Under the pieces are notes generated by a model, which saw only the letters and a list, made by a program, of their open reading frames with translations, was not told the DNA's origin and searched no databases. This document shows, piece by piece, positions 1 to 8,794 of a DNA stretch of 64,000 nt. The stretch spans positions 1 through 64,000 of the forward strand of contig JBGCDH010000032.1 in the NCBI GenBank assembly GCA_045105235.1. The letters run 5' to 3'. How positions within the stretch are numbered: position 1 is the first letter of the stretch; every line of letters starts with the position of its first letter. The position numbers and the translations under genes were made by a program. This DNA comes from GCA-2684655 sp045105235 (GTDB taxonomy: Bacteria > Planctomycetota > UBA1135 > UBA2386).

Positions 1-2
1 AA

Positions 3-941
3 GGCCTGCTCGAGACGGTTGTTGAGGCCGTTGGGGATCGGTGTGTCGCCGTGCGGGGCTCTCTCGTGCTGGCGCGCGAGGCGGTCGCCGAAGCCGGCTG
101 GTGGGCCGCAAATACCTGGATAGAGCCAGAGTGGCTGTCGATCCGTTCGATTGGCGACGCCGCCCAGCAGCTTCGCGCGAAGCAGCGCAGCTGGGCTCTT
201 CATCCGGTCGGCAACTTTCGGCGCGCCGCGCTGATCCAGGAAAAGTTGCCGGCCGTGCGCGTGCGGCCACGCGAGTTTCCGTTTGAGGTGCCGGCGGCGC
301 CGATGGGGGGCTGGACGCTGTGGGATAAGGACCAGCTGCTGTGCAGCGCGCGATGCACCTCGTCGTTTCCCGGCGGCGTGGTGCAGTTTGTCGACGACCG
401 CGAAGGGCCGCCGAGCCGTGCCTACAAAAAACTGTGGGAGGCGCTGACCGTCATCGGCCAGCGGCCATCTGCGGGGCAGCGCTGCCTGGATCTCGGTGGG
501 CCCCGGGGCAGTTAAAAAAAAACGCTGCAGCAGCTGGGGGCAGAGGTGGTCGCGGTCGATAAGGCACCGCTCGAGCCGCGCATCGCCGCGCTGCCGGGTG
601 TCTCGGTGCGCAACGAGAGTGCGTTTGGTCTCGAGCCACGTGAGATCGGTGAGGTCGACTGGCTATTCAGTGACGTGATCTGCTACCCGCAGCGCTTGTT
701 CGATCTGATCGAGCGGTGGCGCGCAGCGGCGATGGCGCGACGGTTTGTTTGCACGATCAAGTTTCAGGGGGCGGACGAGCATGCCATTGCGAGCCAGTTT
801 GCGGCAATCGAAGGCGCGCGCATCCTGCACCTCCATCACAACAAGCATGAGCTGACGTTTGCGCTTCTCGGAGATGGAGGCGGCGATGGAGGCGGCCCCC
901 ATGATTCAGGCGAGCGCGAGCCGGAAACGCAGGAGGCGTAG
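3..941 (+). pseudogene. RlmM-like 23S rRNA ribose methyltransferase, cut by window edge, in-frame stop
   Basis: The reading frame is already open at the left edge, so the N-terminus is missing. It resembles RlmM/FtsJ-type SAM-dependent 2'-O-methyltransferases. After an N-terminal part it reads C-L-D-L-G, the first strand of the SAM site, and later shows F-S-D-V (catalytic Asp) and T-I-K-F (catalytic Lys). At 513-515 a TAA stop interrupts the same frame. The eight codons at 498-521 read G-P-R-G-S-stop-K-K where the family has a PGGWT-type SAM loop. Total length is unchanged and homology resumes directly with T-L-Q-Q-L-G-A-E. So a roughly 24-base block is altered without a frameshift. This may be a consensus error (CCCCGGGG followed by a run of nine A) or real inactivation. 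The 3' end overlaps the convergent cupin gene by 36 bp. Confidence 0.7.
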
Positions 942-2018
942 CTCGTCGCTCGCGTGCGACAGGCGATAGCGTGTGCCTGCCGGCACGCTGAACGCGTCGC
1001 AGCGAGCCAGCTCGGTAGCCGATTCGGAGTCGGCCCGGTTTGCGTCGGGGTTCTCTGTCGCGTCGCGGATCTCGAGCCGGCACGAACCTTTGAGAACAAA
1101 TGCAAACGTGGTTTGCTCGCAGTGCCGCGCGAAAGCCGTGCCGTCGTGTTTGGCGAGGTCCACCGCCGAGCAAACGTCGCCGTCGATGCGTCCCGCCGTG
1201 GCTGCATGCAGGCCGAGGTTTTGAGGTCCGGGCGCGCTTTGGCCCGCCGCCGCGGCCGCGGCCTGGAAATGATGGAAGCGCTGGCCGTCGAAAAGCCGCC
1301 CGCGATCGATTCGACCGTTTGGCAGCTGCAGGTCGTGATCGAGCTTGGTGGGGTGCTCTGCGGGGCTTGCCAGTTCGATCACCTCGAGCCCGTCGCTGCA
1401 GGTGAGCACGCGGTGGCGAATGCGCGGGGGCTGCACGACGCAGTCGCCCGCACGCATCCAGAACGGCTCGCCTTGGTCCTCGTAGACGAGCTGGACTTCG
1501 CCCGTCACGCAGTAGATCAGCTGGCTGTGGATCTCGTGAAAGTGCACGTCGTCCGGCACAGGGCCGCCGTCGGGAATCCGGATGTGCGACGCGATCCACG
1601 CGCCCCCGAGCCGGTTGGGGATCAGGTCGCGGTAGTGCATGCCGGCGCGACCGGTTCCCCAGGCAGTCTGGCCGTCCTTGGTCGGCCGCTCGCATCGATG
1701 CACGACGACTGTGGGGGTTGGCGCGGGGGGCTCGAGGGCGGGTTCGACAAGGGGCGCAAACTCGATCCGCGTGCCGTTGGGAGCGGTTGCTGGCTTGGCC
1801 AGCTGGTTGGCCGGGACGCGCAGGCGGAGCAGGCTCGCGGGCGCGGGCCCCATCTGGGTTTCGAGCCGCAGCCGCGTGCCGAATCCGGACAGCGCGGCGC
1901 TCTGTGGCGCGTCGGCGGGGCGGATCTCGTCGAGCCGGAAGCCGATCTTGCGGAAAAACGCGACGGTTTCTGCGATGGGATGGGCGGGTAGCACGACCTC
2001 GGCGAATGCGTCGACCAT
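906..2018 (-). CDS. VOC-like / cupin fusion protein
   Basis: A 370-aa cytoplasmic protein without a signal peptide. Residues 1-110 look like a degenerate glyoxalase/VOC half-domain (start M-V-D-A-F-A-E-V-V-L-P, A-V-A-F-F-R-K-I-G-F style helix). The middle third is a clear cupin: H-F-H-E-I-H-S-Q-L-I-Y metal-ligand strand, then G-E-V-Q-L-V-Y, then the proline-rich second motif ending P-P-R-I-R-H-R. The C-terminal 100 residues look like a second, weaker cupin barrel (F-V-L-K-G-S-C-R-L-E-I, then D-A-F-S-V-P-A-G-T). The substrate cannot be told; bicupin/VOC combinations occur in sugar or aromatic metabolism. It converges on the preceding methyltransferase remnant with a short 3' overlap. Confidence 0.7.
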   Translation of the reverse strand: MVDAFAEVVLPAHPIAETVAFFRKIGFRLDEIRPADAPQSAALSGFGTRLRLETQMGPAPASLLRLRVPANQLAKPATAPNGTRIEFAPLVEPALEPPAPTPTVVVHRCERPTKDGQTAWGTGRAGMHYRDLIPNRLGGAWIASHIRIPDGGPVPDDVHFHEIHSQLIYCVTGEVQLVYEDQGEPFWMRAGDCVVQPPRIRHRVLTCSDGLEVIELASPAEHPTKLDHDLQLPNGRIDRGRLFDGQRFHHFQAAAAAAGQSAPGPQNLGLHAATAGRIDGDVCSAVDLAKHDGTAFARHCEQTTFAFVLKGSCRLEIRDATENPDANRADSESATELARCDAFSVPAGTRYRLSHASDELRLLRFRLALA

Positions 2019-2092
2019 GCATCGACCATAGCCCTGGCTGGTGGATCGACGTCGGTTGAATCCGGCGGGTGACGTTGCGCGAAGGCTCCCGC

Positions 2093-2266
2093 GTGTTTGC
2101 CAACATGAAGAAGCGTCGCCTCGAAAAGCTACACCTCAAATTGCTTGAGGAAGCCCGTGACCTGCAGCGCAAGGGTGACATCCAGGCATTTGCCAGCAAG
2201 ACCGCCGAGGCCGCGGAGATCGAAAAGCAGCTCGAAGGCCTAGCTGGCGCTGCCAAGAAGGCCTAG
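2093..2266 (+). CDS. DUF6435 (Lacal_2735-like) small protein
   Basis: A basic, helical 57-aa protein: a short hydrophobic start (M-F-A-N-M-K-K), then L-L-E-E-A-R-D-L-Q-R-K-G-D-I-Q and a second helix A-E-A-A-E-I-E-K-Q-L-E. This matches the small DUF6435/Lacal_2735 family of unknown function. I prefer the GTG at 2093 because the family starts with M-F, and GAAGG lies about 8 bases upstream. An in-frame GTG at 2069 would add eight residues, and an ATG at 2105 would remove four. The last codons and the stop lie inside a 23-bp direct repeat. Confidence 0.65.
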   Translation: MFANMKKRRLEKLHLKLLEEARDLQRKGDIQAFASKTAEAAEIEKQLEGLAGAAKKA

Positions 2267-2284
2267 CTGGCGCGGCCAAGAAGG
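2235..2284. repeat. 23-bp direct repeat spanning a stop codon
   Basis: Units 2235-2257 and 2258-2280 differ at one base (GCTGCC versus GCGGCC), and the start of a third copy follows. The period is not a multiple of three, so the two copies are read in different frames. The TAG stop of the DUF6435-like gene lies in the second copy. It looks like a recent tandem duplication of the gene end. Confidence 0.85.
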
Positions 2285-2328
2285 CTGAGCGCGTAGGGTC
2301 GGATGAGACCTGCTGCTAGACTGCGGCC

Positions 2329-3201
2329 ATGACGCCTCCAGCCCGTTGTCGTGCGCTTTGTATCTCGCTTGCCGTCGCCGCAACGGCAGTCCTGCTGCCG
2401 TCGTGCGGACCAGAATCGGAATCCGCGACCACACAAGTCTCGCCCGGCGGCGAAGAGCCAGCGGAACAGCCAGCCGAAACTCCAGCCGATGAGCCCGGCG
2501 AAAAGCCCGCAGCGGCGGCGAAAACCGCCGACGCCGCCCAGTCCATTGCGCTGTTCAACGGCAAAGACCTGGCCGGCTGGCACGTTGATGTTCCCGCTGC
2601 CGACGGCGGCCAAGAAGTTGCGCCATCCTTCGCCGTTCGGGGCGGTGTCCTGGTGAGCCTCGGCAACCCACAGGGCCACCTGATTACCGACGCCGACTTT
2701 GGCGACTACCGCTTGACCGTTGAGTGGCGTTGGCCGGGCAAGCCGGGCAACTGCGGCGTGTTGGTGCACGCCTCGCAGCCGCGTCGTCTCTACAAGATGT
2801 TTCCGCAGTCGATCGAGTGCCAGCTGCACCACGGCAACGCCGGCGACTTCTGGTGCATCGGCGAAAACATCTCGGTCCCGGAGATGGCGACGCGGCGCGC
2901 CGGCGAGCCAGAAACGTGGGGCGGCGAACAGGGGCAGTCGCGGCGCATCAAGAACCTCACCGACGACTCGGAGAAGCCGCTTGGCGAATGGAACGAGATG
3001 GTCATCGAGTGCAAGGGCGCGAGTATCGACATCTGGGTCAACGGCGATCACGTCAACAACGGCAGCGACTGCACGGCCGTGCGCGGCCAGATCGCGCTGC
3101 AGGCGGAGGGCGCTGCCTGCGAGTTCCGCAAGGTCGAATTGCTCCAGCTGGCAGCCGGTGGCGACGAGCCGGATGCGAACAAACCGGATGCGCCGAAGTA
3201 G
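2329..3201 (+). CDS. DUF1080 (3-keto-disaccharide hydrolase-type) lipoprotein
   Basis: A 290-aa lipoprotein. The signal ends L-L-P-S-C (Cys near residue 26), followed by a 45-residue Glu/Pro/Ala linker. Then comes a DUF1080 beta-sandwich: A-L-F-N-G-K-D-L-A-G-W, the E-W-R-W-P-G-K-P-G-N-C-G strand, E-C-Q-L-H-H-G-N-A-G-D-F-W, and the closing E-W-N-E-M-V-I-E-C and V-N-G-D-H-V-N-N. DUF1080 proteins are very abundant in Planctomycetota; some cleave 3-keto-glycosides and others bind sugars or are fused to other domains. The export signal suggests periplasmic or cell-surface action on glycans. The sigma-factor fusion follows 78 bp downstream on the same strand. Confidence 0.9.
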   Translation: MTPPARCRALCISLAVAATAVLLPSCGPESESATTQVSPGGEEPAEQPAETPADEPGEKPAAAAKTADAAQSIALFNGKDLAGWHVDVPAADGGQEVAPSFAVRGGVLVSLGNPQGHLITDADFGDYRLTVEWRWPGKPGNCGVLVHASQPRRLYKMFPQSIECQLHHGNAGDFWCIGENISVPEMATRRAGEPETWGGEQGQSRRIKNLTDDSEKPLGEWNEMVIECKGASIDIWVNGDHVNNGSDCTAVRGQIALQAEGAACEFRKVELLQLAAGGDEPDANKPDAPK

Positions 3202-3279
3202 GGAGCGCGGCCAGCAAGCGCAGCGAACTTTTCTCGGCATTGGCTGCGTCCGGTTGGCCGCGGCGCGGCATAGGGAGAT

Positions 3280-5985
3280 GTGACCACGACTTCGTCTCAG
3301 GGCATCCCGGGTGAGCCGGCCGATTGGCTCGGCCAACACGCGGACTTTGTGACGCGGCTGTCTCGTTCGCTGGCCGCGGACGATCAGCTCGCTGCGGATG
3401 CCGCACAAGAGACCATGCTGCGGGCGATGCGCGCTCCGCCGCGTCACGGCGCCAACCTTCATGGCTGGCTCGCAACGGTGCTGCGGCGCACGATCGCTCG
3501 ATTGCGCCGCAAGGGGCGGAGCTTGGCAGCTGCCGAGGCTTTGACGCCGTCGCCGGAGGCCGATCCGTCGCCGCTGCAAAGTGCGGTCGCGCTCGAGCTG
3601 CACCGCGAGCTGCTGCAGGCCGTTGCCGCGCTCGGCGAGCCATACCGCGAAGCCGTGACGCTGCGCTACCTGGAGGGCCTCTCGGTGGATGAGGTCGCAG
3701 AGCGCGCGGGCGTGCCGCGCAACACGGCGCGTTCGCGATTGACGCGGGCGTTGGCGATGTTGCGCGAGCAGCTGGATCAGCGGCACGGTGAGCGCAGCGC
3801 GTGGCTGCTGCTGTTGACGCCGCTCGCGCGTCGACCGCTGCAGCATGCCGTCACAGGCGTGGTCACACCCCTGTCTTCGATGACCTTGCTGACGATCGCT
3901 ATGAATAAAACAGTCTGGACGGCCGCTGCCGTTGTCCTCCTCGCCGCCGGCCTTGGCTGGTATGCGCTGCGCGATCCCGCGCTCGTCGTTGCCGAACCCG
4001 ATTCGTTTGAGCGCGCTTCGGCGGCCCCTGCGACATGGAAAGGTGACGCTCCCGCGCGCCCTGCTCCAAGCCAGCCTTCTAGGCGTTCGGCCGTGCCGTT
4101 GGTGAAGCCGCCGGGAGTCGCTGCTGGTGCGTCGCCTGCTGGGTCTACCGATGCCGCGGCATTGCCCAAGCGGTGGCGCCTTGTCGATGCCTTCCTGCAG
4201 CCGATGGCGGGCGTCTCGATGCGCCGCTGCATCCCGGCGACGGTTCGCTGGCAGGGAGGTGACGTTGGTTGGATTGCCAACAACAGTGAGAGCCTGCGAC
4301 TCAGCGAGCAAAAGCTCCAGCGGATTCGTGGCGACGCCGCCTTCGCCGAGACCTTTTTCTCTGCGCGCAAGCAGCCGGAGCAGTGGCGCGCCACCTTGCT
4401 CGGTGAGCCTCTGCCGGAGCAGGATCGCGCGACGGAACGAGACGGCAGCTTTGCGTTTGCAGCGGCGGGTGCGAATGCTGCGGCGATGGCGATTGCGGTT
4501 GCGGAACTCGAATACTGCCTGCTAGCGACCCCTCTTCGCGGCGCCCGCACGTTCGTCGCGGCTCCTGCCGTGTCCGTGCGCGGTCGAGTCCTGGATTCTC
4601 AGGGGCGCGCGATTGCCGGCGCGTTCCTTTCGATCGACGTGGAGCGCGCCTTGCCGCCAGGGTTGATCGATGACCTTTCGCCGCTGCGAGTCCCGGCCGT
4701 GCGCAGCGGCCGCGACGGCGGCTATGTGCTGCGTCGCGCGCCGACCGAATCTGGTGTGCTGCTGCGTGTCCGGGCAGATGGCTTCGCTCCGCTGGCGGTG
4801 CCGATGCCGGGCCGCAACACCGCGGGGCTCGACTTGACGATGTGGCCGGTGGAGCCGGGGCAGGGTTTCGTGGTCGATGGCGTCGTCGTCGACGAGCAGG
4901 GTGCTGGGCTCGCAGGTGCGACGGTTGCCGTTGCGCGCAACACCGCCAAGACGGCGGCGGACGGGGCGTTCTCTCTGGAGTTCGATGCGGCGTCTCCCGA
5001 TGCGAAGTTGACGGTGTTCGCCGCCGGCTACCAGCCTTGGCAGGCGCGCGGCTTTGGTCGACGGTTGCGTGACGATCGTTACGTGGGTCGCCGCCTCGAT
5101 ATCCGGCTCGATCGAGCAAAGGAGCTGCGTCTGCTGGTTCTGCATGCCGACGGTCGTCCGTGCGCCGGCGTGCAGGCCAACCTGGTGGACGCGACGCTGC
5201 TGGGCTATTCGTTTACGTCGGTGGAAGCGCGTGCCGGTGCCCGCAAGCGCGCCGTTGCCGGCGACGATGGGGGCCGGGTGCGGTTGACGGGGCTCGCCAA
5301 CCGTGCCTATCGAGTGCGTGTTTGGCAGCCCGCTACGGGGGTTGCGTTTACGACCGATCCTCTGATCCCGTCGAATGCTGGCCAAGAGGGTGCGGAGCAG
5401 TTGGTTGCGCTGCCGCCAAGCATGGCGTTGCGCAGCATCCGCGGTCGCTGTGTCGATGGCGAAGGCGAGCCGGTCGCTGGTGCGGGGCTGACCGTTGCGT
5501 TCTGCACCTACGTGACCAGCGGCGGCGGCACCATGTGGGAAGATCGCGGCGCGCTCGGCGTAACGGGCAACGACGGCAGGTTTGAGCTGCAGGACGTGCC
5601 GAGCGGTGGCGATGGCGTTTTGATCGCGCAGGATCGCAGCGGCAGTCGCGCCGTACTGCCGCTTGCTGCTATTGGTGGCGATGGCGACGCGTGCGTGCTG
5701 CGCTTCGATGCGACGACGCGCTGGCTGCGGCTGCTGCCTGCTCCGACGGGCGCGCCTGCTCTGCCCGTCGTCTGCGTCGCCGGCGCCGACCGAGAAGCGC
5801 GCGCTTTCGCGGTGTGGCGGGACGGGCAGTCCGAGTCCGTCGAATTCGTATCGGTCGACAGACCTCTTCTTGTCGAGCTGCCGGCGGACGCGTCCGCTGT
5901 TCGCATCGCGCCCAATACGCGGCTGCAGCGCGATGTCGTGCTCGACGCGGAGACGACCCACGTGCACGTTCGCGGGGCTTGGTAG
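3280..5985 (+). CDS. ECF sigma factor fused to membrane anchor and extracytoplasmic carboxypeptidase-regulatory-like domains
   Basis: A 901-aa fusion. Residues about 20-80 are sigma-70 region 2 (D-A-A-Q-E-T-M-L-R-A, then W-L-A-T-V-L-R-R-T). Residues 105-165 are region 4 with the helix-turn-helix L-S-V-D-E-V-A-E-R-A-G-V-P. One hydrophobic helix follows (211-230, T-V-W-T-A-A-A-V-V-L-L-A-A-G-L-G). The remaining 670 residues hold at least three beta-sandwich modules of the carboxypeptidase regulatory-like type (for example G-R-V-L-D-S-Q-G-R-A-I-A-G-A, V-V-V-D-E-Q-G-A-G-L-A-G-A, G-R-C-V-D-G-E-G-E-P-V-A-G-A). This places a DNA-binding sigma module in the cytoplasm and a sensor-like region outside. 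No separate anti-sigma gene is adjacent. The GTG start has AGGGAG only two to three bases upstream, so the start is not certain. Confidence 0.85.
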   Translation: MTTTSSQGIPGEPADWLGQHADFVTRLSRSLAADDQLAADAAQETMLRAMRAPPRHGANLHGWLATVLRRTIARLRRKGRSLAAAEALTPSPEADPSPLQSAVALELHRELLQAVAALGEPYREAVTLRYLEGLSVDEVAERAGVPRNTARSRLTRALAMLREQLDQRHGERSAWLLLLTPLARRPLQHAVTGVVTPLSSMTLLTIAMNKTVWTAAAVVLLAAGLGWYALRDPALVVAEPDSFERASAAPATWKGDAPARPAPSQPSRRSAVPLVKPPGVAAGASPAGSTDAAALPKRWRLVDAFLQPMAGVSMRRCIPATVRWQGGDVGWIANNSESLRLSEQKLQRIRGDAAFAETFFSARKQPEQWRATLLGEPLPEQDRATERDGSFAFAAAGANAAAMAIAVAELEYCLLATPLRGARTFVAAPAVSVRGRVLDSQGRAIAGAFLSIDVERALPPGLIDDLSPLRVPAVRSGRDGGYVLRRAPTESGVLLRVRADGFAPLAVPMPGRNTAGLDLTMWPVEPGQGFVVDGVVVDEQGAGLAGATVAVARNTAKTAADGAFSLEFDAASPDAKLTVFAAGYQPWQARGFGRRLRDDRYVGRRLDIRLDRAKELRLLVLHADGRPCAGVQANLVDATLLGYSFTSVEARAGARKRAVAGDDGGRVRLTGLANRAYRVRVWQPATGVAFTTDPLIPSNAGQEGAEQLVALPPSMALRSIRGRCVDGEGEPVAGAGLTVAFCTYVTSGGGTMWEDRGALGVTGNDGRFELQDVPSGGDGVLIAQDRSGSRAVLPLAAIGGDGDACVLRFDATTRWLRLLPAPTGAPALPVVCVAGADREARAFAVWRDGQSESVEFVSVDRPLLVELPADASAVRIAPNTRLQRDVVLDAETTHVHVRGAW

Positions 5986-5991
5986 CAGCGG

Positions 5992-6870
5992 CTACTTTGC
6001 CGCAGCGCGAAGGCGGGAGGCGGCCATGCGGCGATGATCGGCGGTGGTGTCGGCGGTGGTTTCGTCGGGTGTGGCCGTCTGCACCATCCGCCACTGCACG
6101 ATGGCGTTCTCTAGATCCCCCTGCTCGAACAGGATGTCGCCGAGGAACAGGTGGTGGATCGGCATCGCGCGTAGCTGCGCCGCGCGCTGCAGGAGTTGCA
6201 GGCTCTCGTCGCGATCGCGCAGCGGCCACGGCGCCTTGGCGAGAAACCGCCCTTTGAGGCGCAGCGGCGCGCCGTGGCACCACTCGGGATCGAGTTCGAT
6301 CGCGCGCGCCATCGCGGTTTGGATGCGGTTGCCGAGGCCGGACATCAGCGAGCGCACGGGTCCGTTGGCCCAGCCAACAAAGGACAGGTGCTGAGCGAGC
6401 AGCACGTTGGCTTCGACCTCCTGGCCGTGTCGCTCGTGGCCCGCCGTATCGGTCGCGAGTTGTTCGATCGCCGCTTGCGCTGCTTCGGCGCCGCTATTTG
6501 CGAGCCCGAGGATCCGCTCCAGGATGACGTCCGGCAGGCTTTCTTCGGCGGCGAGGACGTCACTTGGACTGTCCGCATCGATGCTCTCGCTGGCGTCCGC
6601 AAGCGCCCGCTGCACTTCGACGTCTGCGGCAGCGAAAAGCGCGCGGGCTGCCGCAAGTGCGGCCGCAACATCCGCGCGGTTGGCGCGGAAGTGTGCGATG
6701 GCGTTGGCAAGCGGCTTGTCGGATGGTGCGCTTGCTGCGTCGAGGACGTCGTCGATCGGCGGGGCCGAGAGCGCGCAGCTCGCTGCGCAGGCCAGCAGCG
6801 TGGCCCAGGCAAGCAATGCTGGCAGGCTGCCCAAGAGTGCCGTTGGCCGGTCTTTGGGCGCTGTTTGCAT
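5992..6870 (-). CDS. TatT-like TPR lipoprotein
   Basis: A 292-aa exported protein. A long N-terminal hydrophobic segment ends with candidate lipobox cysteines (L-L-A-C28, then A-A-S-C32). The rest is helical. The C-terminal part resembles the TRAP transporter TatT component family, with the segment R-L-K-G-R-F-L-A-K-A-P-W-P-L and TPR-like repeats around H-L-F-L-G-D-I-L-F-E-Q-G-D-L-E-N-A. TatT forms a periplasmic trimer that binds a TRAP solute-binding protein, but no TRAP genes are visible here, so the partner is unknown. It ends 6 bp from the end of the convergent sigma-factor fusion. Confidence 0.6.
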   Translation of the reverse strand: MQTAPKDRPTALLGSLPALLAWATLLACAASCALSAPPIDDVLDAASAPSDKPLANAIAHFRANRADVAAALAAARALFAAADVEVQRALADASESIDADSPSDVLAAEESLPDVILERILGLANSGAEAAQAAIEQLATDTAGHERHGQEVEANVLLAQHLSFVGWANGPVRSLMSGLGNRIQTAMARAIELDPEWCHGAPLRLKGRFLAKAPWPLRDRDESLQLLQRAAQLRAMPIHHLFLGDILFEQGDLENAIVQWRMVQTATPDETTADTTADHRRMAASRLRAAAK

Positions 6871-6896
6871 GGAGTTGGCCTTCGCTCGCAGGCGGA

Positions 6897-7217
6897 TCAG
6901 TCGTCGCGTTCGACTTCGAGCTCAAGCAGACCCAGGCCATGGGTTTTGCCTTGCGCGTCGGTCTTCAGGCTTTCGCTGCCGCCGCCGCCCAAGCTGTCCT
7001 TCAGCAGGAAGTTGAGGGCCAGCATGTTGGGGGCTTCGAAGCGCGTGACTTCGCCAAAGCAGATGTCTTTGAAGTGCTGCTTGACGCGGTCGACGGTCAG
7101 CTCGCGCTTGATCACTTCGTAGTCGGCTTCGTTTTCGACAAAGATGCCGACGTTGCTGCCGTCGCCCTTGTCGCCACTGCGCGCCATCGCGAACGAACTC
7201 AATTGCACTTTGGCCAC
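6897..7217 (-). CDS. AtuA-associated small protein (AtuA C-terminal-like domain)
   Basis: A 106-aa protein matching the small domain found fused to, or encoded right after, AtuA: A-R-S-G-D-K-G-D-G-S-N-V-G-I, then Y-E-V-I-K-R-E-L-T and F-E-A-P-N-M-L-A-L-N-F-L-L-K-D-S-L-G-G-G. Its GTG start overlaps the AtuA stop by one base (TAGTG), so the two are translationally coupled and probably form one complex. The glycine-rich segment G-G-G-G-S-E-S-L resembles the end of the family core. A role with AtuA in acyclic terpene or related branched-acid metabolism is inferred from the family. Confidence 0.85.
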   Translation of the reverse strand: MAKVQLSSFAMARSGDKGDGSNVGIFVENEADYEVIKRELTVDRVKQHFKDICFGEVTRFEAPNMLALNFLLKDSLGGGGSESLKTDAQGKTHGLGLLELEVERDD

Positions 7218-8578
7218 TAGGATTCCTCCACGCGTACGGTCGTTTGGACCTGGGTCTTATCGAGCAGCGCCGGCCAGTAGCCGACGATGTCGGTCGCCTT
7301 CGGACGACCGCCTGCAAATCCTGTCACGCCCGGTGGTCCGGACGTGACGAGCGGCACGAGCTCGCTGCCAAAGCGGTTGACCTTGGCCTTGTCCTGGCTC
7401 TTGACGCCCATGCGCAGCACGACTTCGGGTGGGTTGTCCGACTCGAGAATGCCCTGATGCGTCACGCCTGCGCCGACGAACTCGACCATCTTTTCGTGCT
7501 CCTCAAAAGCGCAGCCATCCAGCTCCAGGCGGCCCCAGACGATGTCCGCGCACAGCTTTGCCTTTGCGATGGCGTCCGGGCCGGCAATGGTCAGCTGGCC
7601 GGTGGCCTTGTAGCCGTTTTGGTAGCTGAGTGAGACCTTGTAGGTGTCGGTTGGCGGGCCACCCTTGACGCCAGAGATCTGCACGCGGTCCTTGCCGACC
7701 TCTTGGATCTTCGCGCTGGTGAAATCCGCTGCGCAGTCTGGACCCAGGTAGTTTTGTGGGTCGCCCATCTCATAGAGCAGCTGCGAGACGACCGTGTTGC
7801 GCGTGAGCAGGCCGCCGGTGCCTTCGTGTTTGGTCACCGTGAACGTGCCGTCGGGCGTCGCTTCGATCACCGGATAGCCGATGCGCACGAAGTCTTCAAC
7901 TTCGCGCCAGTTGGTGTAGTTGCCGCCCGTGCATTGGGCGCCGCATTCACCGATGTGCCCGGCGACGGTGCTCGCGGCGAGCTTGTCGTAGTCCGTTGGC
8001 TGCCAGCCGAACTCGTGCGCCATCGGGCCGCCGACAAGCGCCGGGTCCGTCACGCGGCCGCAGATGACGATCTGTGCGCCCTGTGCGAGGCACTCTGCGA
8101 CGGAGAATGCGCCGATGTAGGCGTTTGCGCTGAGCAACCGGTCTTGCACTTCGGACAGCGCTTGGCCGTCGTCCATGTTTTTCATTTCGTGGCCGGAGCT
8201 GAGCAGATCGGGCACGCGGTCGAGAATGTCGTCGCCGCCGACAATGCCGACCTTGAGTCCCTTGATGCCCTTCTTGCGGGCGAGCTCCAGCACCGCGCGC
8301 AGGCAGGCGTCTGGGTTTACGCCGCCGGCATTGGCGATGACCTTGATGCCCTTGTCGTGGATTTGCTCCAGCGTGCGGTCGAGCATGCGCACGAAGTCCG
8401 TGGCGTAGCCCATGTCGGGGTTCCGACTCTTGAGCTTCTGCATGATGCTCATCGTGACCTCGGCGAGGTAGTCGAGAGCGAGGTAGTCGAGAGGGCCTTC
8501 TTGGACCAGGCGCACGGGTCCGAGGATGGAGTCACCCCAGAAGCCTTGGCCGTAGCCGATATGGATCTTGTCGCGCAT
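7217..8578 (-). CDS. AtuA family protein (DUF1446)
   Basis: A 453-aa cytoplasmic protein. Family landmarks are the N-terminal I-G-Y-G-Q-G-F-W-G-D, the segment V-I-A-N-A-G-G-V-N-P, I-V-G-G-D-D-I-L, the central Q-I-V-I-C-G-R-V-T-D-P-A-L and the tail G-P-P-G-V-T-G-F-A-G-G-R-P. AtuA is needed for citronellol/geraniol breakdown in Pseudomonas, but its reaction is unsettled and homologues occur in many bacteria that do not use terpenes. I chose ATG 8578 because the family starts right before I-G-Y-G and a GGGAA lies six bases upstream; an ATG at 8596 would add six residues. The rest of the acyclic terpene pathway is not in the window. Confidence 0.88.
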   Translation of the reverse strand: MRDKIHIGYGQGFWGDSILGPVRLVQEGPLDYLALDYLAEVTMSIMQKLKSRNPDMGYATDFVRMLDRTLEQIHDKGIKVIANAGGVNPDACLRAVLELARKKGIKGLKVGIVGGDDILDRVPDLLSSGHEMKNMDDGQALSEVQDRLLSANAYIGAFSVAECLAQGAQIVICGRVTDPALVGGPMAHEFGWQPTDYDKLAASTVAGHIGECGAQCTGGNYTNWREVEDFVRIGYPVIEATPDGTFTVTKHEGTGGLLTRNTVVSQLLYEMGDPQNYLGPDCAADFTSAKIQEVGKDRVQISGVKGGPPTDTYKVSLSYQNGYKATGQLTIAGPDAIAKAKLCADIVWGRLELDGCAFEEHEKMVEFVGAGVTHQGILESDNPPEVVLRMGVKSQDKAKVNRFGSELVPLVTSGPPGVTGFAGGRPKATDIVGYWPALLDKTQVQTTVRVEES

Positions 8579-8794
8579 GTGCGTGTTCCCGGTCATTCGG
8601 GGCGCGTGACGATAGCGCCGCGGCTCGCGATTTCGCCTGACGACTGCGGTTCGAGCTAGATCCGTCCGTTGCGGCCCACCAAAGCCGGGACCCGCGTTCG
8701 GACTGCTCTTTCGGGTGAGGGCGAAGAGCCGCTGCCACCGAGGCCGCGGGTTGGTCTTGGGGGACTCGGGCCAAAACGTCGATCCGCATAGGCA

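Noticed and set aside
513..515. TAA in the RlmM-like gene as a recoded codon
   Set aside because: TAA is not used for Sec or Pyl, and the codons around it also fail to match the family, so it is damage or an error rather than recoding.
795..799. AGTTT as another SECIS loop
   Set aside because: No TGA lies 19 bases upstream and the flanks do not pair.
757..2256. Long minus-strand open frame
   Set aside because: Arg/Pro-rich shadow of the cupin gene and the DUF6435-like gene; no family features.
2263..4311. Long minus-strand open frame
   Set aside because: Antisense shadow of the DUF1080 and sigma-factor genes; both of those have clear domains.
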